Positions 7,110 to 16,849 are shown, counted from the first letter of the stretch. The stretch: DNA of 64,000 bases from Sporolituus thermophilus DSM 23256 (GCF_900102435.1 NZ_FNBU01000010.1:40722-104721); one strand, 5' to 3'. Program-made: numbers and translations. The notes: generated from the letters alone by a model not told the origin.

Positions 7110-8442
7110 AGTCCGTCCGGGTGGTAAGGTCGATGAACTTGGTAAACTGCTTGTGGAAAAAGAGCTGCACCGTATCGACCGGGCCATTGCGGTGCTTGGC
7201 GACGATAACCTCGGTGATATTCTTCTTGTCGGTATCGGGATTGTAATAATCTTCACGGTAAAGAAAAGCGACGATGTCGGCGTCCTGCTCGAGCGACCCC
7301 GATTCGCGCAGGTCGCTCAGCATGGGTTTCTTGGACTGGCGGGCCTCGACGCCGCGGCTGAGCTGGGACAGGGCGATGACCGGCACGTTGAGCTCCCGGG
7401 CCAGCGCCTTGAGCGAGCGGGATATTTCCGAAATTTCCTGCTGGCGGTTCTCGCTGCGGCTGGGGCCTGAGCTGCCCTGCATGAGCTGCAGGTAGTCGAT
7501 AATAATCAGTTTCAAATCATGCTCAATTTTGAGCCGCCGCGCTTTGGTACGCATCTCCAGGACGGTGATGCCGGGCGTGTCGTCGATAAAAATCGGCGCC
7601 GCCGCCAGCTTGTCGGCCGCCAGCACGAGCTTCTTCCAGTCGTGGTCCTCCAGTTCGCCAGTGCGCAGCCGCTGGGCGTCGATAGCGGCCTCGGCGCACA
7701 GCATCCGCTGGACAAGCTGCTCCTTGGACATCTCCAGCGAAAAAAAGGCAACCGTCTTTTTCTCGCGGATGGCCACATGCTGGGCAATATTCAGGGTAAA
7801 CGCCGTCTTGCCCATACTGGGACGGGCGGCAATGAGAATGAGGTCGGACGGCTGGAGGCCCGAAGTCAGACGGTCAAGATCCTTAAACCCGGTAGGGATC
7901 CCGGTAATGCCGCCGCGGGTCGCATATAGTTCTTCGATTTTGGCGAAGGCATCGAAAATAATGGCCTTGATCGGGGTAAAATCGCGCCCCACCTTGCGGT
8001 TGGACACTTCCAAAATCATCTTTTCCGCCCGGTCAAGGATAGCGGCAACTTCCTCATTGGCCTCATAGCCCATGCCGGCAATTTGGGTAGCCGTGTTGAT
8101 CAGCTGGCGGAGGAGCGCCTTTTCTTCGACAATTTTGGCATGATAGACAACATTGGCCGCCGTTGGCACGCTGTTGGCCAGGGACGTTATGTAGGAAATG
8201 CCGCCGGCGCCTTCGAGTTTTTCTTCCTTGCGCAGCACTTCGGTGACAGTGACGATATCCACCGCCTCGTTGCGGTTGAAAAGGTTCAAAATAGCCTGGT
8301 AAATGAGCCGGTGGGCCTCACGGTAAAAGTCATCGGGACGTAAAAACTCGGCGACCTTGGAAATGGCTTCCCGTTCGATAAGCATCGCGCCGAGAACGGC
8401 CTGTTCGGCTTCCACGTTCTGGGGCGGTATACGGTCTAACAT
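7108..8442 (-). CDS. dnaB: Replicative DNA helicase DnaB
   Basis: 444 residues, normal length. The N-terminal DnaB domain (about 5-105, starting IPPQNVEAEQAVLGAML) is followed by a linker and the RecA-like motor. The motor carries Walker A ARPSMGKTA (206-213), FFSLEMS (H1a), the Walker B region LIIIDYLQLM and the arginine-finger region KHRNGP. It unwinds DNA 5'-3' at the fork as a hexamer and partners primase. No intein or insertion is seen. It sits at the 3' end of the rpsF-to-dnaB block, as in many Firmicutes. ATG 8442 follows GGGAGAGG. Confidence 0.98.
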   Translation of the reverse strand: MLDRIPPQNVEAEQAVLGAMLIEREAISKVAEFLRPDDFYREAHRLIYQAILNLFNRNEAVDIVTVTEVLRKEEKLEGAGGISYITSLANSVPTAANVVYHAKIVEEKALLRQLINTATQIAGMGYEANEEVAAILDRAEKMILEVSNRKVGRDFTPIKAIIFDAFAKIEELYATRGGITGIPTGFKDLDRLTSGLQPSDLILIAARPSMGKTAFTLNIAQHVAIREKKTVAFFSLEMSKEQLVQRMLCAEAAIDAQRLRTGELEDHDWKKLVLAADKLAAAPIFIDDTPGITVLEMRTKARRLKIEHDLKLIIIDYLQLMQGSSGPSRSENRQQEISEISRSLKALARELNVPVIALSQLSRGVEARQSKKPMLSDLRESGSLEQDADIVAFLYREDYYNPDTDKKNITEVIVAKHRNGPVDTVQLFFHKQFTKFIDLTTRTD

Positions 8443-8550
8443 AATTAATCCTCTCCCATAAAAAACGAGTCAATTATCCCATGACTCCATTTGCGGTCTA
8501 TTCTCTTTTCCCCCAGGCAAGTCAGGGGTTGTTGCACGGAAATTATTATT

Positions 8551-8585
8551 AATGATAAGCCTCGCTGTCAGCGAGGCTTATCATT
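8551..8585. terminator. Strong hairpin between lonC and dnaB
   Basis: A 17-bp perfect inverted repeat (8551-8567 and 8569-8585, core AAGCCTCGCTG/CAGCGAGGCTT) has a minimal loop. The T-run on the minus side is weak (AATAATAATT), so it may pause or protect mRNA as much as terminate. Confidence 0.65.
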
Positions 8586-8613
8586 TATCTGTTATTAAAC
8601 TCGGGCTTCCCCT

Positions 8614-10548
8614 TTAGGCAATGGCCTGATCAGCTTTGGCCAGGAGAATATCCAAGGCGGCATCAATCGTTTCCACCGGGCGGATATCAAGCCCCAGGTG
8701 GCCCCGCGGGATGTCATGCTCGTTTTCCTTAGGAATGATCAGCGTGGTCGCGCCGGCTTGCCTGGCGCCATAGGCCTTTTCGAAGACGCCGCCGACCGCT
8801 TTGACTTTGCCCTGAATGGAGATCTCGCCGGTCACGGCCACGTCCTGCCTGATCGGCCGGCCGGTAATGGCCGAAATGATGGCGGCAGTAATGGCCAGGC
8901 CGGCTGACGGGCCGTCGATGCGGCCACCGCCGACAATATTCACATGAAGGTCATAGTTGGCCATGTCCTGCCCGGTAAGTTTGCGGACCACGGCCGCCGC
9001 ATTAAAGACCGAGTCTTTCGCCATACTGCCTGCCGTATCGTTAAACCGGATGCTGCCTTTGCCTTTATCCGCGGCGGGAAAAGCGACCGCCTCAATCTCC
9101 AGGACCGAACCAAGATAACCGGCCACGCCCAGGCCAAAGACCTTGCCCACCTCGGCCGTAGCCGAGGCCTTGCGACTAACATAAGGCGTCAGGCGGCTGA
9201 TCTGCACTACCTGATAAACATCGGCGGCCGTGATGACGACTTTGCCGGTGTCGCCGCCCGCGCGGTACAGCGCCCGACCGTAGGCGTCGGCCAAAATATT
9301 GATCGCCTTACGGCCCTCAATGGTATACTCGCTGATAATACGCGGGATGTCGCCGTCCATGTCCGCCTGCAGCCGCCGGGCGGCGTTATAAACGATCTCT
9401 TCAATGTGTTTAGGGGTGAGCGGTTCAAAAAAGATTTCGGCGCAACGCGAACGGATGGCCGGATTAATGTCGCCGGGGTCGCGGGTGGTAGCGCCGATGA
9501 GAATGAAATCTGCCGGCGCACCGTCGGCGAACAATTTCTTCACATACTTCGGGACGTGCGGATCCGCCGGGTCGTAGTAGGCCGATTCAAAGAAAACCCG
9601 TTTGTCTTCCAGCACTTTGAGCAGTTTATTCTGCAGCATGGGATCCATTTCGCCGATTTCGTCAATAAAGAGAATACCGCCATGCGCGTCGGTTACCAGC
9701 CCGGGCTTGGGCTCGGGAATGCCGGTTTCGGCCAAATCCTTGCGCGCCCCCTGATAAATCGGGTCATGAACCGAGCCCAGGAGCGGATTGGTCATGTCGC
9801 GCGGGTCCCAGCGCAGGGTAGTGCCGTCCACCTCAATGAACGGCGCATCGGCCGCAAAGGGGGTAAACTTGAGTTTTTTCGCTTCTTCCAGCACCAAGCG
9901 GGCGGCCGTCGTTTTGCCGACGCCCGGCGGGCCGTAGATAATAAGGTGCTGCGGATAGGGCGAGGCCAGTTTGGCTCTTAGCGCTTCAATGGCCCGCTCC
10001 TGCCCGACGATTTCCGCCAGGCTGGTCGGCCTCACTAGTTCCATGGCCGACTTGGTCAAGCGCTTTTGCTCGAGTTTTTCCAGAACGGCATATTTTTTCA
10101 GCGTCTGGGGATTTTCCACGGCAGGCTCTTCTTCTTTCAGCACCTGGGCCTTGATCTCGCGGATATATTCTTGATGGCGCTGGTCCATCTTTTCGGCAAT
10201 CTTTTTTTCGATTTTCTCCTCTACCGTCCGGCGGGCCATCATATCGGCCAGCTCATCCTCTATTTCCTCAAGGATGGCCGGAATCTCCTCGTAAGTGGGC
10301 AGTCTGTCCACGGTGGGATCCTCGTAAACCAGCTTCTGCAAGGCTAAAACCCGCTCTGGCAAACTATCGGAACGCATCAGCTCCAAGGCATCCACCTTGC
10401 CGGCTTTGAGCACCACCTTTTCCGCCCCTACCAGCCCGGAATAGAGACCGTACAAGGCGGACACCTCGCGCCGGAGAGCGTCATCAGCCTCCTTGGCCGG
10501 CCGTGGCGCCTGCGTCTGGCGGACAAATTTATTGAAAAATCCTTTCAT
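8614..10548 (-). CDS. lonC: Lon-family ATP-dependent protease LonC
   Basis: 644 residues. A charged coiled N-terminal region (about 1-160) is followed by an AAA+ domain with Walker A GPPGVGKT (206-213), Walker B ILFIDEIGEMD and sensor IGATTRDP. The C-terminal Lon peptidase domain carries the catalytic Ser in DGPSAG and the Lys in GKVKAVGG. The substrate-recognition N-domain of LonA is missing, matching the LonC group found in spore-forming Firmicutes. It degrades proteins in the cytoplasm, with unknown clients. It lies 36 bp downstream of rplI and upstream of dnaB. ATG 10548 follows AAAGGAAAGG. Confidence 0.93.
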   Translation of the reverse strand: MKGFFNKFVRQTQAPRPAKEADDALRREVSALYGLYSGLVGAEKVVLKAGKVDALELMRSDSLPERVLALQKLVYEDPTVDRLPTYEEIPAILEEIEDELADMMARRTVEEKIEKKIAEKMDQRHQEYIREIKAQVLKEEEPAVENPQTLKKYAVLEKLEQKRLTKSAMELVRPTSLAEIVGQERAIEALRAKLASPYPQHLIIYGPPGVGKTTAARLVLEEAKKLKFTPFAADAPFIEVDGTTLRWDPRDMTNPLLGSVHDPIYQGARKDLAETGIPEPKPGLVTDAHGGILFIDEIGEMDPMLQNKLLKVLEDKRVFFESAYYDPADPHVPKYVKKLFADGAPADFILIGATTRDPGDINPAIRSRCAEIFFEPLTPKHIEEIVYNAARRLQADMDGDIPRIISEYTIEGRKAINILADAYGRALYRAGGDTGKVVITAADVYQVVQISRLTPYVSRKASATAEVGKVFGLGVAGYLGSVLEIEAVAFPAADKGKGSIRFNDTAGSMAKDSVFNAAAVVRKLTGQDMANYDLHVNIVGGGRIDGPSAGLAITAAIISAITGRPIRQDVAVTGEISIQGKVKAVGGVFEKAYGARQAGATTLIIPKENEHDIPRGHLGLDIRPVETIDAALDILLAKADQAIA

Positions 10549-10584
10549 GACCTTTCCTTTCTAATACCGTAGTGAGACGAAGCG

Positions 10585-11031
10585 TTACTGGGCGATAACC
10601 TGCACCTGAATCTGACAGCTCACTTCGGGATGAACCTTAATGGTGACCGGATATGTCCCGAGGGCTTTAATCGCCTCTTTCAGTTCGATCTTGCGTTTAT
10701 CGATTTCAAGACCGTGCTGGGCCGAAAGAGCGTCGGCAATGTCTTTGCCGGTTACCGAACCGAAGAGTTTGCCGCCTTCGCCGGTCTTGACCGCGACTTT
10801 AACGCTGAGCTTCGCCAGCTGGCTGGCCAATAGCCGGGCCTCATCAAGCTGGCGCTGCTGGCGGCGGGCTTCCGTCTCTTTCTGCTGCTTCGCGGCGTTG
10901 ATATTGGCCTCGGTAGCCGGAATGGCCAGTTTCTGGGGCAGCAGATAATTGCGGGCATAGCCCTCGGATACCTCTATGATATCGCCTTTTTTACCGAGTT
11001 TTTTTACTTCCTGCACCAAGATAACCTTCAT
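10585..11031 (-). CDS. rplI: 50S ribosomal protein bL9
   Basis: 148 residues from ATG 11031, with AGGAGAG nine bases upstream; a GTG three codons earlier is disfavoured because it would abut that box. MKVILVQEVKKLGKKGDIIEVSEGYARNYLLP is the N-terminal RNA-binding domain; it is followed by the long connecting helix and the C-terminal domain. It binds 23S rRNA near the L1 stalk. The first codons overlap the end of gdpP by 41 bp in another frame, implying translational coupling. Confidence 0.97.
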   Translation of the reverse strand: MKVILVQEVKKLGKKGDIIEVSEGYARNYLLPQKLAIPATEANINAAKQQKETEARRQQRQLDEARLLASQLAKLSVKVAVKTGEGGKLFGSVTGKDIADALSAQHGLEIDKRKIELKEAIKALGTYPVTIKVHPEVSCQIQVQVIAQ

Positions 11032-13021
11032 AGGACTCACTCTCCTCTAAATACTGGGAAACAATTTCCGTAAGGCGCTGTTTTACCTCTGCGATGGTTA
11101 GGTCCTTTATCTGGGCGGCGGCCGCGGTCTGATGGCCGCCGCCGCCCAATTTTTCCATTATAACCTGGACATTAATGTCGCCCTGGGAACGGGCACTTAC
11201 CCCGACGCCGCCCTCTTCGAGCCAAAAGAGGATGAAGCAGACCCGTACTCCCTCGATATTGAGGAGCATATCGGCCGCCTGCGCCGCCGACACCTGGGCC
11301 GTTTTGCCCTGGGCCGGACAAGTGGCAATAACCACGCCGCCGGGCAGCATTTCCGCACTGTTGATGATACTGGCCCGCAAGCGGAGGCTGGCCAGGTCAA
11401 CGCAGAAAAGACGCCGCACCAGCGCGGGGTCGGCTCCGGCCCGGCGCAGATAGGACGCCGCCTCAAAGGTGCGGACGCCGGTCTGGACGACAAAATTCTT
11501 GGTGTCCACGATGATACCGGCGTAGAGCGCCGATGCTTCCAGGCGCGTCAAATCCAGCCCGTCATCATAATACTCTAGCAGCTCGGTAACCAGCTCGCTG
11601 GTCGAAGAAGCCGACGGTTCCAGGTAAACAAGCAAGGGACTTTCGATAAACGTTTCGGCCCGGCGGTGGTGGTCAATCACAACGACGCGGTCCACCTTGG
11701 CGAGCAAGTCCGGCGCCGCCGTCAGCTCCGGCCGGTGGGTATCGACGACAAACAGTACCGTCCGGGCGGCTATGAGTTCGGCCGCCGCGTCAGCCGTGAG
11801 AAGCAGCGCCTCATACTCTTTATAGTCCGGCAGCAGTTCCTGCAGTTTGGCTACCGCCGCCCCCGGCTCGCTGACCACGATATGGACTTCTTTGCCGGCG
11901 TGACGGGCCATTTTGGCCACGCCCATGGCCGCGCCCAAGCTGTCAAAATCTTCTCCGGCATGGCCCATTACCAATACAAGGTCGGCGTCACCCATGATAT
12001 CCCGGATAGCCTGGGCTACGACCCGGGCCTTAACCCGGGTGTTCTTTTCCACCGCCTTGGCTTTGCCGCCGTAAAACTGCACCTTGCCTTCAACGTAAAC
12101 GGCGGCCTGGTCGCCGCCGCGGCCGAGGGCGAGGTCCAGCCCCGCCTGTGCCCGCTGGCCCAGCGCAGCCACCGTCGGCTCGTCGGCCGCCACGCCCATG
12201 CTCAAGGTAACGGGCAGGCGGCTCACACCCCGGATCGCCCGGATCTTATCAAGGATATCGAATTTATCGGCGAGCAGTTTATCAAGGGCCCGCCGATTAA
12301 ATATGGCGATGTATGTGTCTTCGCTGAATTTTTTAATAAAGCCGTCGAGACTGGCGGCCCAATCGGCAAGGTGGCTGCCTACCTCGCCGAGAATGGCGGT
12401 ACGCTGGCTTTCCGTCAGCCCTTTGAGAACATCATCATAATTATCAATTTGAATTAGCGCCAATACCGGCATGGCGCCTAAGCAGCGCTGACGCACCAGT
12501 TCGGTGCCGGTTACGTCGGTGATGTAGAGCAGCATGAGGTCTTGGCCCGCCATGCCGCCGTCCTGCGCCGCGGGACTGAGCGGTTTATGGGTAATATGGT
12601 AGTACCGATCACCGGCCTTAAGCGGCAATACCCCCGCTTTTCCCCAAATCTCGGCAAGGTTCAGGGCCGGCCACACTTCGGTAAGCGACTGGCCGGGCTC
12701 GATATCATGAAGCCAGTTGGCCAGCACGCTGTTACACCAGTGCAGGAGGCCGCCGGCATCAACAATGGCAATAGCCAGCGGCAGGTTTTGCAGGGCATGG
12801 TATGATGCTTCGTCGATATTGCCGCTTAGTGACGACAGGTATTCGGCCAGCGCCCGCTGCCGCGCCAGGTGCCGCTCCCGGCCGTAAAGATACAGCGCAT
12901 AGAGCAGGACTGCCCCGATAATTGCGATATAGTGATTATAGAAGGAAATCACGGCCAGCAGGATGGCCGCGACTGCCAAATAGATGCGGGTATCAAACCA
13001 AAATGACGGTCCTTGGGGCAT
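10991..13021 (-). CDS. gdpP: c-di-AMP phosphodiesterase GdpP (GGDEF-DHH-DHHA1)
   Basis: 676 residues. Two N-terminal membrane helices (about 11-48) are followed by a PAS-like domain and a degenerate GGDEF domain. The DHH phosphoesterase domain (VIDHHRR, about residue 450) and DHHA1 with GGGGHQTAAA complete it. The first DHH motif reads GHAGEDFDSLGAA where most homologues have GHxxPDxDSxG; the metal-binding Asp residues remain. It hydrolyses c-di-AMP at the membrane and so affects potassium and osmotic balance. The domain order and the YybS-GdpP-RplI context are standard. ATG 13021 follows GGGAGGCGG. Confidence 0.95.
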   Translation of the reverse strand: MPQGPSFWFDTRIYLAVAAILLAVISFYNHYIAIIGAVLLYALYLYGRERHLARQRALAEYLSSLSGNIDEASYHALQNLPLAIAIVDAGGLLHWCNSVLANWLHDIEPGQSLTEVWPALNLAEIWGKAGVLPLKAGDRYYHITHKPLSPAAQDGGMAGQDLMLLYITDVTGTELVRQRCLGAMPVLALIQIDNYDDVLKGLTESQRTAILGEVGSHLADWAASLDGFIKKFSEDTYIAIFNRRALDKLLADKFDILDKIRAIRGVSRLPVTLSMGVAADEPTVAALGQRAQAGLDLALGRGGDQAAVYVEGKVQFYGGKAKAVEKNTRVKARVVAQAIRDIMGDADLVLVMGHAGEDFDSLGAAMGVAKMARHAGKEVHIVVSEPGAAVAKLQELLPDYKEYEALLLTADAAAELIAARTVLFVVDTHRPELTAAPDLLAKVDRVVVIDHHRRAETFIESPLLVYLEPSASSTSELVTELLEYYDDGLDLTRLEASALYAGIIVDTKNFVVQTGVRTFEAASYLRRAGADPALVRRLFCVDLASLRLRASIINSAEMLPGGVVIATCPAQGKTAQVSAAQAADMLLNIEGVRVCFILFWLEEGGVGVSARSQGDINVQVIMEKLGGGGHQTAAAAQIKDLTIAEVKQRLTEIVSQYLEESESYEGYLGAGSKKTR

Positions 13022-13036
13022 ATAACCGCCTCCCGA

Positions 13037-13996
13037 TTACATCGAATGCGGCGACCGCAGCCGCCGGTAGTCAAGGGCCATATCAAAAGCGCCCGCAAAA
13101 ATGACTACCTGCATGAGAAAACCATTGCTGAATATCAAGATCAGTATAATACCGCGGACAAATCTTGACAAATTGTATTTATCGGCAAGGAAGTAAAATA
13201 ACGCCATACCTTGCACGAGCAGCGCCACCGTGCTGAGCATTTGCAGGTTTACGCCGGCATTGTAAAGCAGTTTAATTTCCCGGGACTGTCCCCAATAGAT
13301 GGCCAGGATGGCGATGATGAATGCATACAGGACGGCGCGCGGCAGTGTCCATTCTTTAAACGGCGGAAAGGGAGCGATACGATGGCCGAGTCTGCCTAGC
13401 ACCGCTTTGGCCACAACGAAATTGAGATAGGTATCCACCACCGCGGCCAGCACGAACCCGGCGGGCAGGATGATTTTGAAAAGATCGAGCATGGTGCGCA
13501 GCATCTCGCCCATGCGGGCCAGGTCTTCCTCTTTCATGCCAAGCCGGCGGTAAAAGTCGATGGCCTGCTCGGCCGCCTGGGTCATAACATCGCCCTGAAT
13601 ATTGAGCGGATTGACGCCGAGAAAAACGGCGCCGATCGCCAGCACGGCCGCCTTGGAAACAAGCGAGGCAACCGCCCCCCACCCGATGGCCTTGGCCGGC
13701 GAAAGGCCGGCGCGAAAAGCATGGCCCAGCACGATGCCGATGAGACCGAAGCCGACGACGACCGAAACGGCATGGAGGGGATGCATAAGAATGGCAATGA
13801 TAATACCGGCTACGATTGTAGCCATGATGCTCCATTTATAGCCATGCCGGACCCCCAGGAGAATGATGGGCACCGGCCAGATAAGGTTGACAAAAGGGCC
13901 AATTATAGGAATATAGGCGCTGATAAACGCAAACATAATGGCCACGGCGGCCAGCACGCCGCCTTCCACCATTGGTCGGATACCGGTATTACGCAT
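13037..13996 (-). CDS. yybS: YybS-family (DUF2232) membrane protein
   Basis: 319 residues, eight or so hydrophobic segments, with the N-terminus EGGVLAAVAIMFAFISAYIPIIG typical of DUF2232. These proteins look like S-components of energy-coupling transporters, but no substrate is established. The gene sits 15 bp upstream of gdpP and 3 bp downstream of the MazG-like gene, so it is co-translated with them. ATG 13996 follows AAGAGGTG. Confidence 0.88.
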   Translation of the reverse strand: MRNTGIRPMVEGGVLAAVAIMFAFISAYIPIIGPFVNLIWPVPIILLGVRHGYKWSIMATIVAGIIIAILMHPLHAVSVVVGFGLIGIVLGHAFRAGLSPAKAIGWGAVASLVSKAAVLAIGAVFLGVNPLNIQGDVMTQAAEQAIDFYRRLGMKEEDLARMGEMLRTMLDLFKIILPAGFVLAAVVDTYLNFVVAKAVLGRLGHRIAPFPPFKEWTLPRAVLYAFIIAILAIYWGQSREIKLLYNAGVNLQMLSTVALLVQGMALFYFLADKYNLSRFVRGIILILIFSNGFLMQVVIFAGAFDMALDYRRLRSPHSM

Positions 13997-13999
13997 GAC

Positions 14000-14308
14000 T
14001 CACCTCTTATTTTTCAAATGGCGTTGAAACTCACTATAATCGCCAAACCATTTTTCTATTTCCGGATCTTGCTTTATAGTTTGGCCCAATCGGGTCAATA
14101 TCACTTCATCCAGGGCGGCGAAATCAATGCCCAGCCGCCGGCCCAGCACATAACAGGCAATGATGATGGAGGCCAGCGCGTCCCGTATGGCTTGTTCGCT
14201 TGCTTGGGCAAAGGCCTGAAATAACCGCCCCACCTGGCTGACCAGCTCGGCCTTCAGCCACTCGATGAGACGCAGGCGGCGCAGAATATCTGGTTCATGG
14301 GATAGCAC
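14000..14308 (-). CDS. MazG-like family protein
   Basis: 102 residues, all helical in appearance (SEQAIRDALASIIIACYVLGRRLG). It resembles the small MazG-like proteins encoded next to yybS in Negativicutes and Clostridia. True MazG hydrolyses nucleoside triphosphates through an EExxE motif, which is not clearly present here, so catalysis is doubtful. GTG 14308 follows AAGGAGGGG. It is only 3 bp from yybS. Confidence 0.7.
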   Translation of the reverse strand: MLSHEPDILRRLRLIEWLKAELVSQVGRLFQAFAQASEQAIRDALASIIIACYVLGRRLGIDFAALDEVILTRLGQTIKQDPEIEKWFGDYSEFQRHLKNKR

Positions 14309-14380
14309 CGAACGACCCCTCCTTGCTGCAGTGGATATTATTCGCCGCGGCAGTGCCTTTCTTCCTGCCGGCTACCGGCT

Positions 14381-15745
14381 TTACCCACATTCTTCTTCCG
14401 CCGCGGCGCTGTCAAGGAGCCGGACGGCTTCTTCGGCGGGAAGCTCTTCGACTTTTTTCAGTTTCCGCTCAATAGTGCGCGACTTGCGGGCCGCTGTTTC
14501 GATCGAGGCGGACGCTTCCTGCAGTTTGCGGCTCGTTTTGTCCAAAAGATCACCAAACTTGCTAAATTCGGTCTTAACGGCGCCGAGCAGCTGCCATACT
14601 TCGGCGCTACGCTTTTCGATGGCCAGCGTCCGAAAGCCCATCTGCAGGCTGCTGAGCAGGGCGGCGAGCGTCGTCGGCCCGGTGACGATGACGCGGTAAT
14701 CCCGGATCAGACTGTCGCACAGCCCGGGCCGGCGCAATACTTCGGCGTACAAACCTTCAATGGGGAGAAAGAGAATGGCGAACTCGGTAGTATGGGGGAC
14801 GCTGATATATTTGGCGGCAATATCGCGCGCCTCGGCCCGAAGGCGGTTCTCCAGGGCTCTCGCCGCCTCTTCCGCCAGCTTGGCATCGGCCTTATCCTGG
14901 GCATCCAGCAGGCGCTGGTAGTCTTCCTGCGGAAACTTGGCGTCAATGGGCAGCCACACCGGCGCCGCCTCCCCATCGCGCCCCGGCAGTTTGACGGCAA
15001 ACTCCACCCGTTCCGACGACCCTGGCTTGGTGGCCACGTTTTGGGCGTACTGGTCAGGAGTAAGGATTTGCTCGAGCAGCCCGGCCAGTTGGTATTCTCC
15101 CCAGATGCCACGGGCTTTAACATTGGTCAGCACCCGCTTTAAGTCGCCTACGCCAGTGGCGAGAGCCTGCATCTCGCCCAGCCCCTTGTGCACCTGTTCC
15201 AAGCGCTCGCTAACCAGGCGAAAGCTCTCGCCCAGGCGCTTTTCCAGCGTGGCGTGTAGCTTTTCGTCCACCGTGCGGCGCATTTCCTCAAGCCGGCGGC
15301 TATTGTCATCGCGCAGCGCTTTGAGCTGGCCGTCCACGACCTCGCGCAGCTTATCCAGCCGCTGCTCATTGCTCTCCCGCATGGCCTGGACTTCCTCCCG
15401 TAGCCGGTCGGCTTTCTGGTCGCTGGTCCGGGTGAAATTCTGCAAGATATTGGCAAAAGCCTCCAGTTGGGCCATCTGGGTACCGGTGTTTTCATGGAGA
15501 CGGCGCAGGACAGCCTCCTGAAACCGTCCGACCGTTCCGACCAATTCTTCCCGCAGCATACGGGCGGTTTCGGCTGCTTCACTCCGGTTTTGCGCCGCTT
15601 CGGCCCGCAGGATGCGCTCCAGCCGGTCGAGAGCTTTTTCAAAGGGGGCCAGTTCGGCGGTCCGACCACTGCGAAGAAGCAGCAGGAGGAGCAGGGCAAG
15701 GACGGCAATATTAAGTATCAGGCTGATTATGGCTAAGTCAGACAT
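14381..15745 (-). CDS. rmuC: DNA recombination protein RmuC
   Basis: 454 residues from ATG 15745 (GGAGGTG upstream). A longer reading extending toward 16045 is rejected because it would run through rpsR. One N-terminal membrane anchor (LILNIAVLALLLLLLL) is followed by a long coiled coil (about 40-210, with repeated Arg/Glu heptads). The RmuC nuclease-like core then follows (GIWGEYQLAGLLEQIL, LPIDAKFPQEDYQRL, FLPIEGLYAEVLR). RmuC limits inversions at short repeats in E. coli. The gene sits between rpsR and the MazG-like gene, a common but not universal place for it. Confidence 0.93.
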   Translation of the reverse strand: MSDLAIISLILNIAVLALLLLLLLRSGRTAELAPFEKALDRLERILRAEAAQNRSEAAETARMLREELVGTVGRFQEAVLRRLHENTGTQMAQLEAFANILQNFTRTSDQKADRLREEVQAMRESNEQRLDKLREVVDGQLKALRDDNSRRLEEMRRTVDEKLHATLEKRLGESFRLVSERLEQVHKGLGEMQALATGVGDLKRVLTNVKARGIWGEYQLAGLLEQILTPDQYAQNVATKPGSSERVEFAVKLPGRDGEAAPVWLPIDAKFPQEDYQRLLDAQDKADAKLAEEAARALENRLRAEARDIAAKYISVPHTTEFAILFLPIEGLYAEVLRRPGLCDSLIRDYRVIVTGPTTLAALLSSLQMGFRTLAIEKRSAEVWQLLGAVKTEFSKFGDLLDKTSRKLQEASASIETAARKSRTIERKLKKVEELPAEEAVRLLDSAAAEEECG

Positions 15746-15840
15746 TGTGCACCTCCGGCAAATAGGCATGTTATCTGATATTTCCCGTAAATCAAGAAAA
15801 TCCCTGCCGGCCGCAGCTAGGTAGCGCAGCTTGGACCGGT

Positions 15841-15878
15841 AAAAACAAAAGAGCCGGAGAAAAATTCCCGGCTCTTTG
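15841..15878 (-). terminator. Terminator after rpsR
   Basis: On the minus strand AAAGAGCCGG (15877-15868) pairs with CCGGCTCTTTT (15857-15847) and continues into a T-rich tail. It may reduce flow from the ribosomal genes into rmuC. Confidence 0.75.
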
Positions 15879-15881
15879 GTC

Positions 15882-16112
15882 TTATTCCGCCGTAAACGGC
15901 AGGAGGGCCATATTACGCGCGCGTTTAATGGCAAGTGTGAGTTGACGTTGATGTCTGGCGCAGTTGCCCGAGATGCGGCGCGGCAGGATTTTGCCCCGCT
16001 CGGTGATAAACCGGCGCAGTCTGGGCACATCTTTGTAGTCAACACGTTCTATCTTGTCAACGCAGAAACTGCAAACCTTTTTCTTCGGTTTTCTGCCTCG
16101 TTCGCGTTTCAC
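15882..16112 (-). CDS. rpsR: 30S ribosomal protein bS18
   Basis: 76 residues, with the typical CSFCVDK near the N-terminus and the [24 protein letters not shown] core. GTG 16112 is preceded by GGGAGG. It binds S6 in the small-subunit platform. It is third in the classic rpsF-ssb-rpsR operon, 17 bp after ssb. Confidence 0.98.
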   Translation of the reverse strand: MKRERGRKPKKKVCSFCVDKIERVDYKDVPRLRRFITERGKILPRRISGNCARHQRQLTLAIKRARNMALLPFTAE

Positions 16113-16129
16113 CTAACCTTTACCTCCCT

Positions 16130-16531
16130 TTAAAATGGTATTTCCTCTTCAGGAGGGAAGACGTCGCTGCCAATGGACGACACGTCGAAGGAACCGCTGC
16201 CACCGCCGGCAGCAGCCGTTTGCTTGCGCTCCAGAAACTCGATGCTCAGGGCGACGACCTCGGCAACCCGCCGTTTTTGGCCGTCAGGAGTTTCATAGGA
16301 GCGGATTTGCAAGCGCCCTTCTACCAAAATCCGCTGTCCTTTGGTAAGGTTATTTCCACAAGTTTCGGCCAGTCGTTCCCACGCGACAATGGGAATAAAA
16401 TCGGTCTGCTGTTGTCCCTGGCTAACATAGCGGTTAACGGCGAGGTTAAACGACGCTACCGCTTTGCCTGTTTGCGTATAGCGAACTTCCGGGTCCTGGG
16501 CGAGACGACCGACTAAGATAACCTTATTCAT
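16130..16531 (-). CDS. ssb: Single-stranded DNA-binding protein
   Basis: 133 residues. The OB fold begins MNKVILVGRLAQDPEVRYT. A Gly-rich linker leads to the acidic partner-binding tip EEEIPF. This is shorter than average for SSB because the linker is short. It protects single-stranded DNA and recruits repair and replication enzymes. It is encoded between rpsF and rpsR; ATG 16531 follows AGGAGGA. Confidence 0.97.
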   Translation of the reverse strand: MNKVILVGRLAQDPEVRYTQTGKAVASFNLAVNRYVSQGQQQTDFIPIVAWERLAETCGNNLTKGQRILVEGRLQIRSYETPDGQKRRVAEVVALSIEFLERKQTAAAGGGSGSFDVSSIGSDVFPPEEEIPF

Positions 16532-16547
16532 GGCAAATCCTCCTGGC

Positions 16548-16832
16548 CTATTCGTCTTCTTTAATAACCATATGACGCAAAATCTCGTCCGTAATCTTCA
16601 TTACGCGCTCAAGCTCGAACACGGCTTTGGGCTCGGCGTCGAAATAAATGACGCAGTAGAAGCCCTCGGTGAAGTCTTTCACCGGGTAGGCCAGGCGCCG
16701 CTTGCCCCAACGGTCGATTTTCTCAATGTTGCCGCCGTTGTTTTTAATGAGGTTCTCAAACTTGGCAATTACCGCAGCGGTCGCTTCTTCGTCGAGCGGC
16801 TTCACAATGAACATGACTTCGTATTTTCTCAC
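16548..16832 (-). CDS. rpsF: 30S ribosomal protein bS6
   Basis: 94 residues from GTG 16832 ([12 protein letters not shown]). The upstream GTG at 16841 overlaps the GGAGGTG ribosome-binding site and is rejected. The compact ferredoxin-like S6 fold is evident ([20 protein letters not shown]). First gene of the operon. It pairs with S18, and the S6:S18 complex often represses its own message through the leader. Confidence 0.97.
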   Translation of the reverse strand: MRKYEVMFIVKPLDEEATAAVIAKFENLIKNNGGNIEKIDRWGKRRLAYPVKDFTEGFYCVIYFDAEPKAVFELERVMKITDEILRHMVIKEDE

Positions 16833-16849
16833 GAAAATCACCTCCTCCT

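Noticed and set aside
8944..9981. Long open reading on the plus strand opposite lonC
   Set aside because: It is antisense to a clear protease gene in GC-rich DNA, has no family features or ribosome-binding site, and reflects codon bias of lonC.
11666..12457. 263-codon plus-strand reading opposite gdpP
   Set aside because: Antisense shadow of a domain-complete gene.
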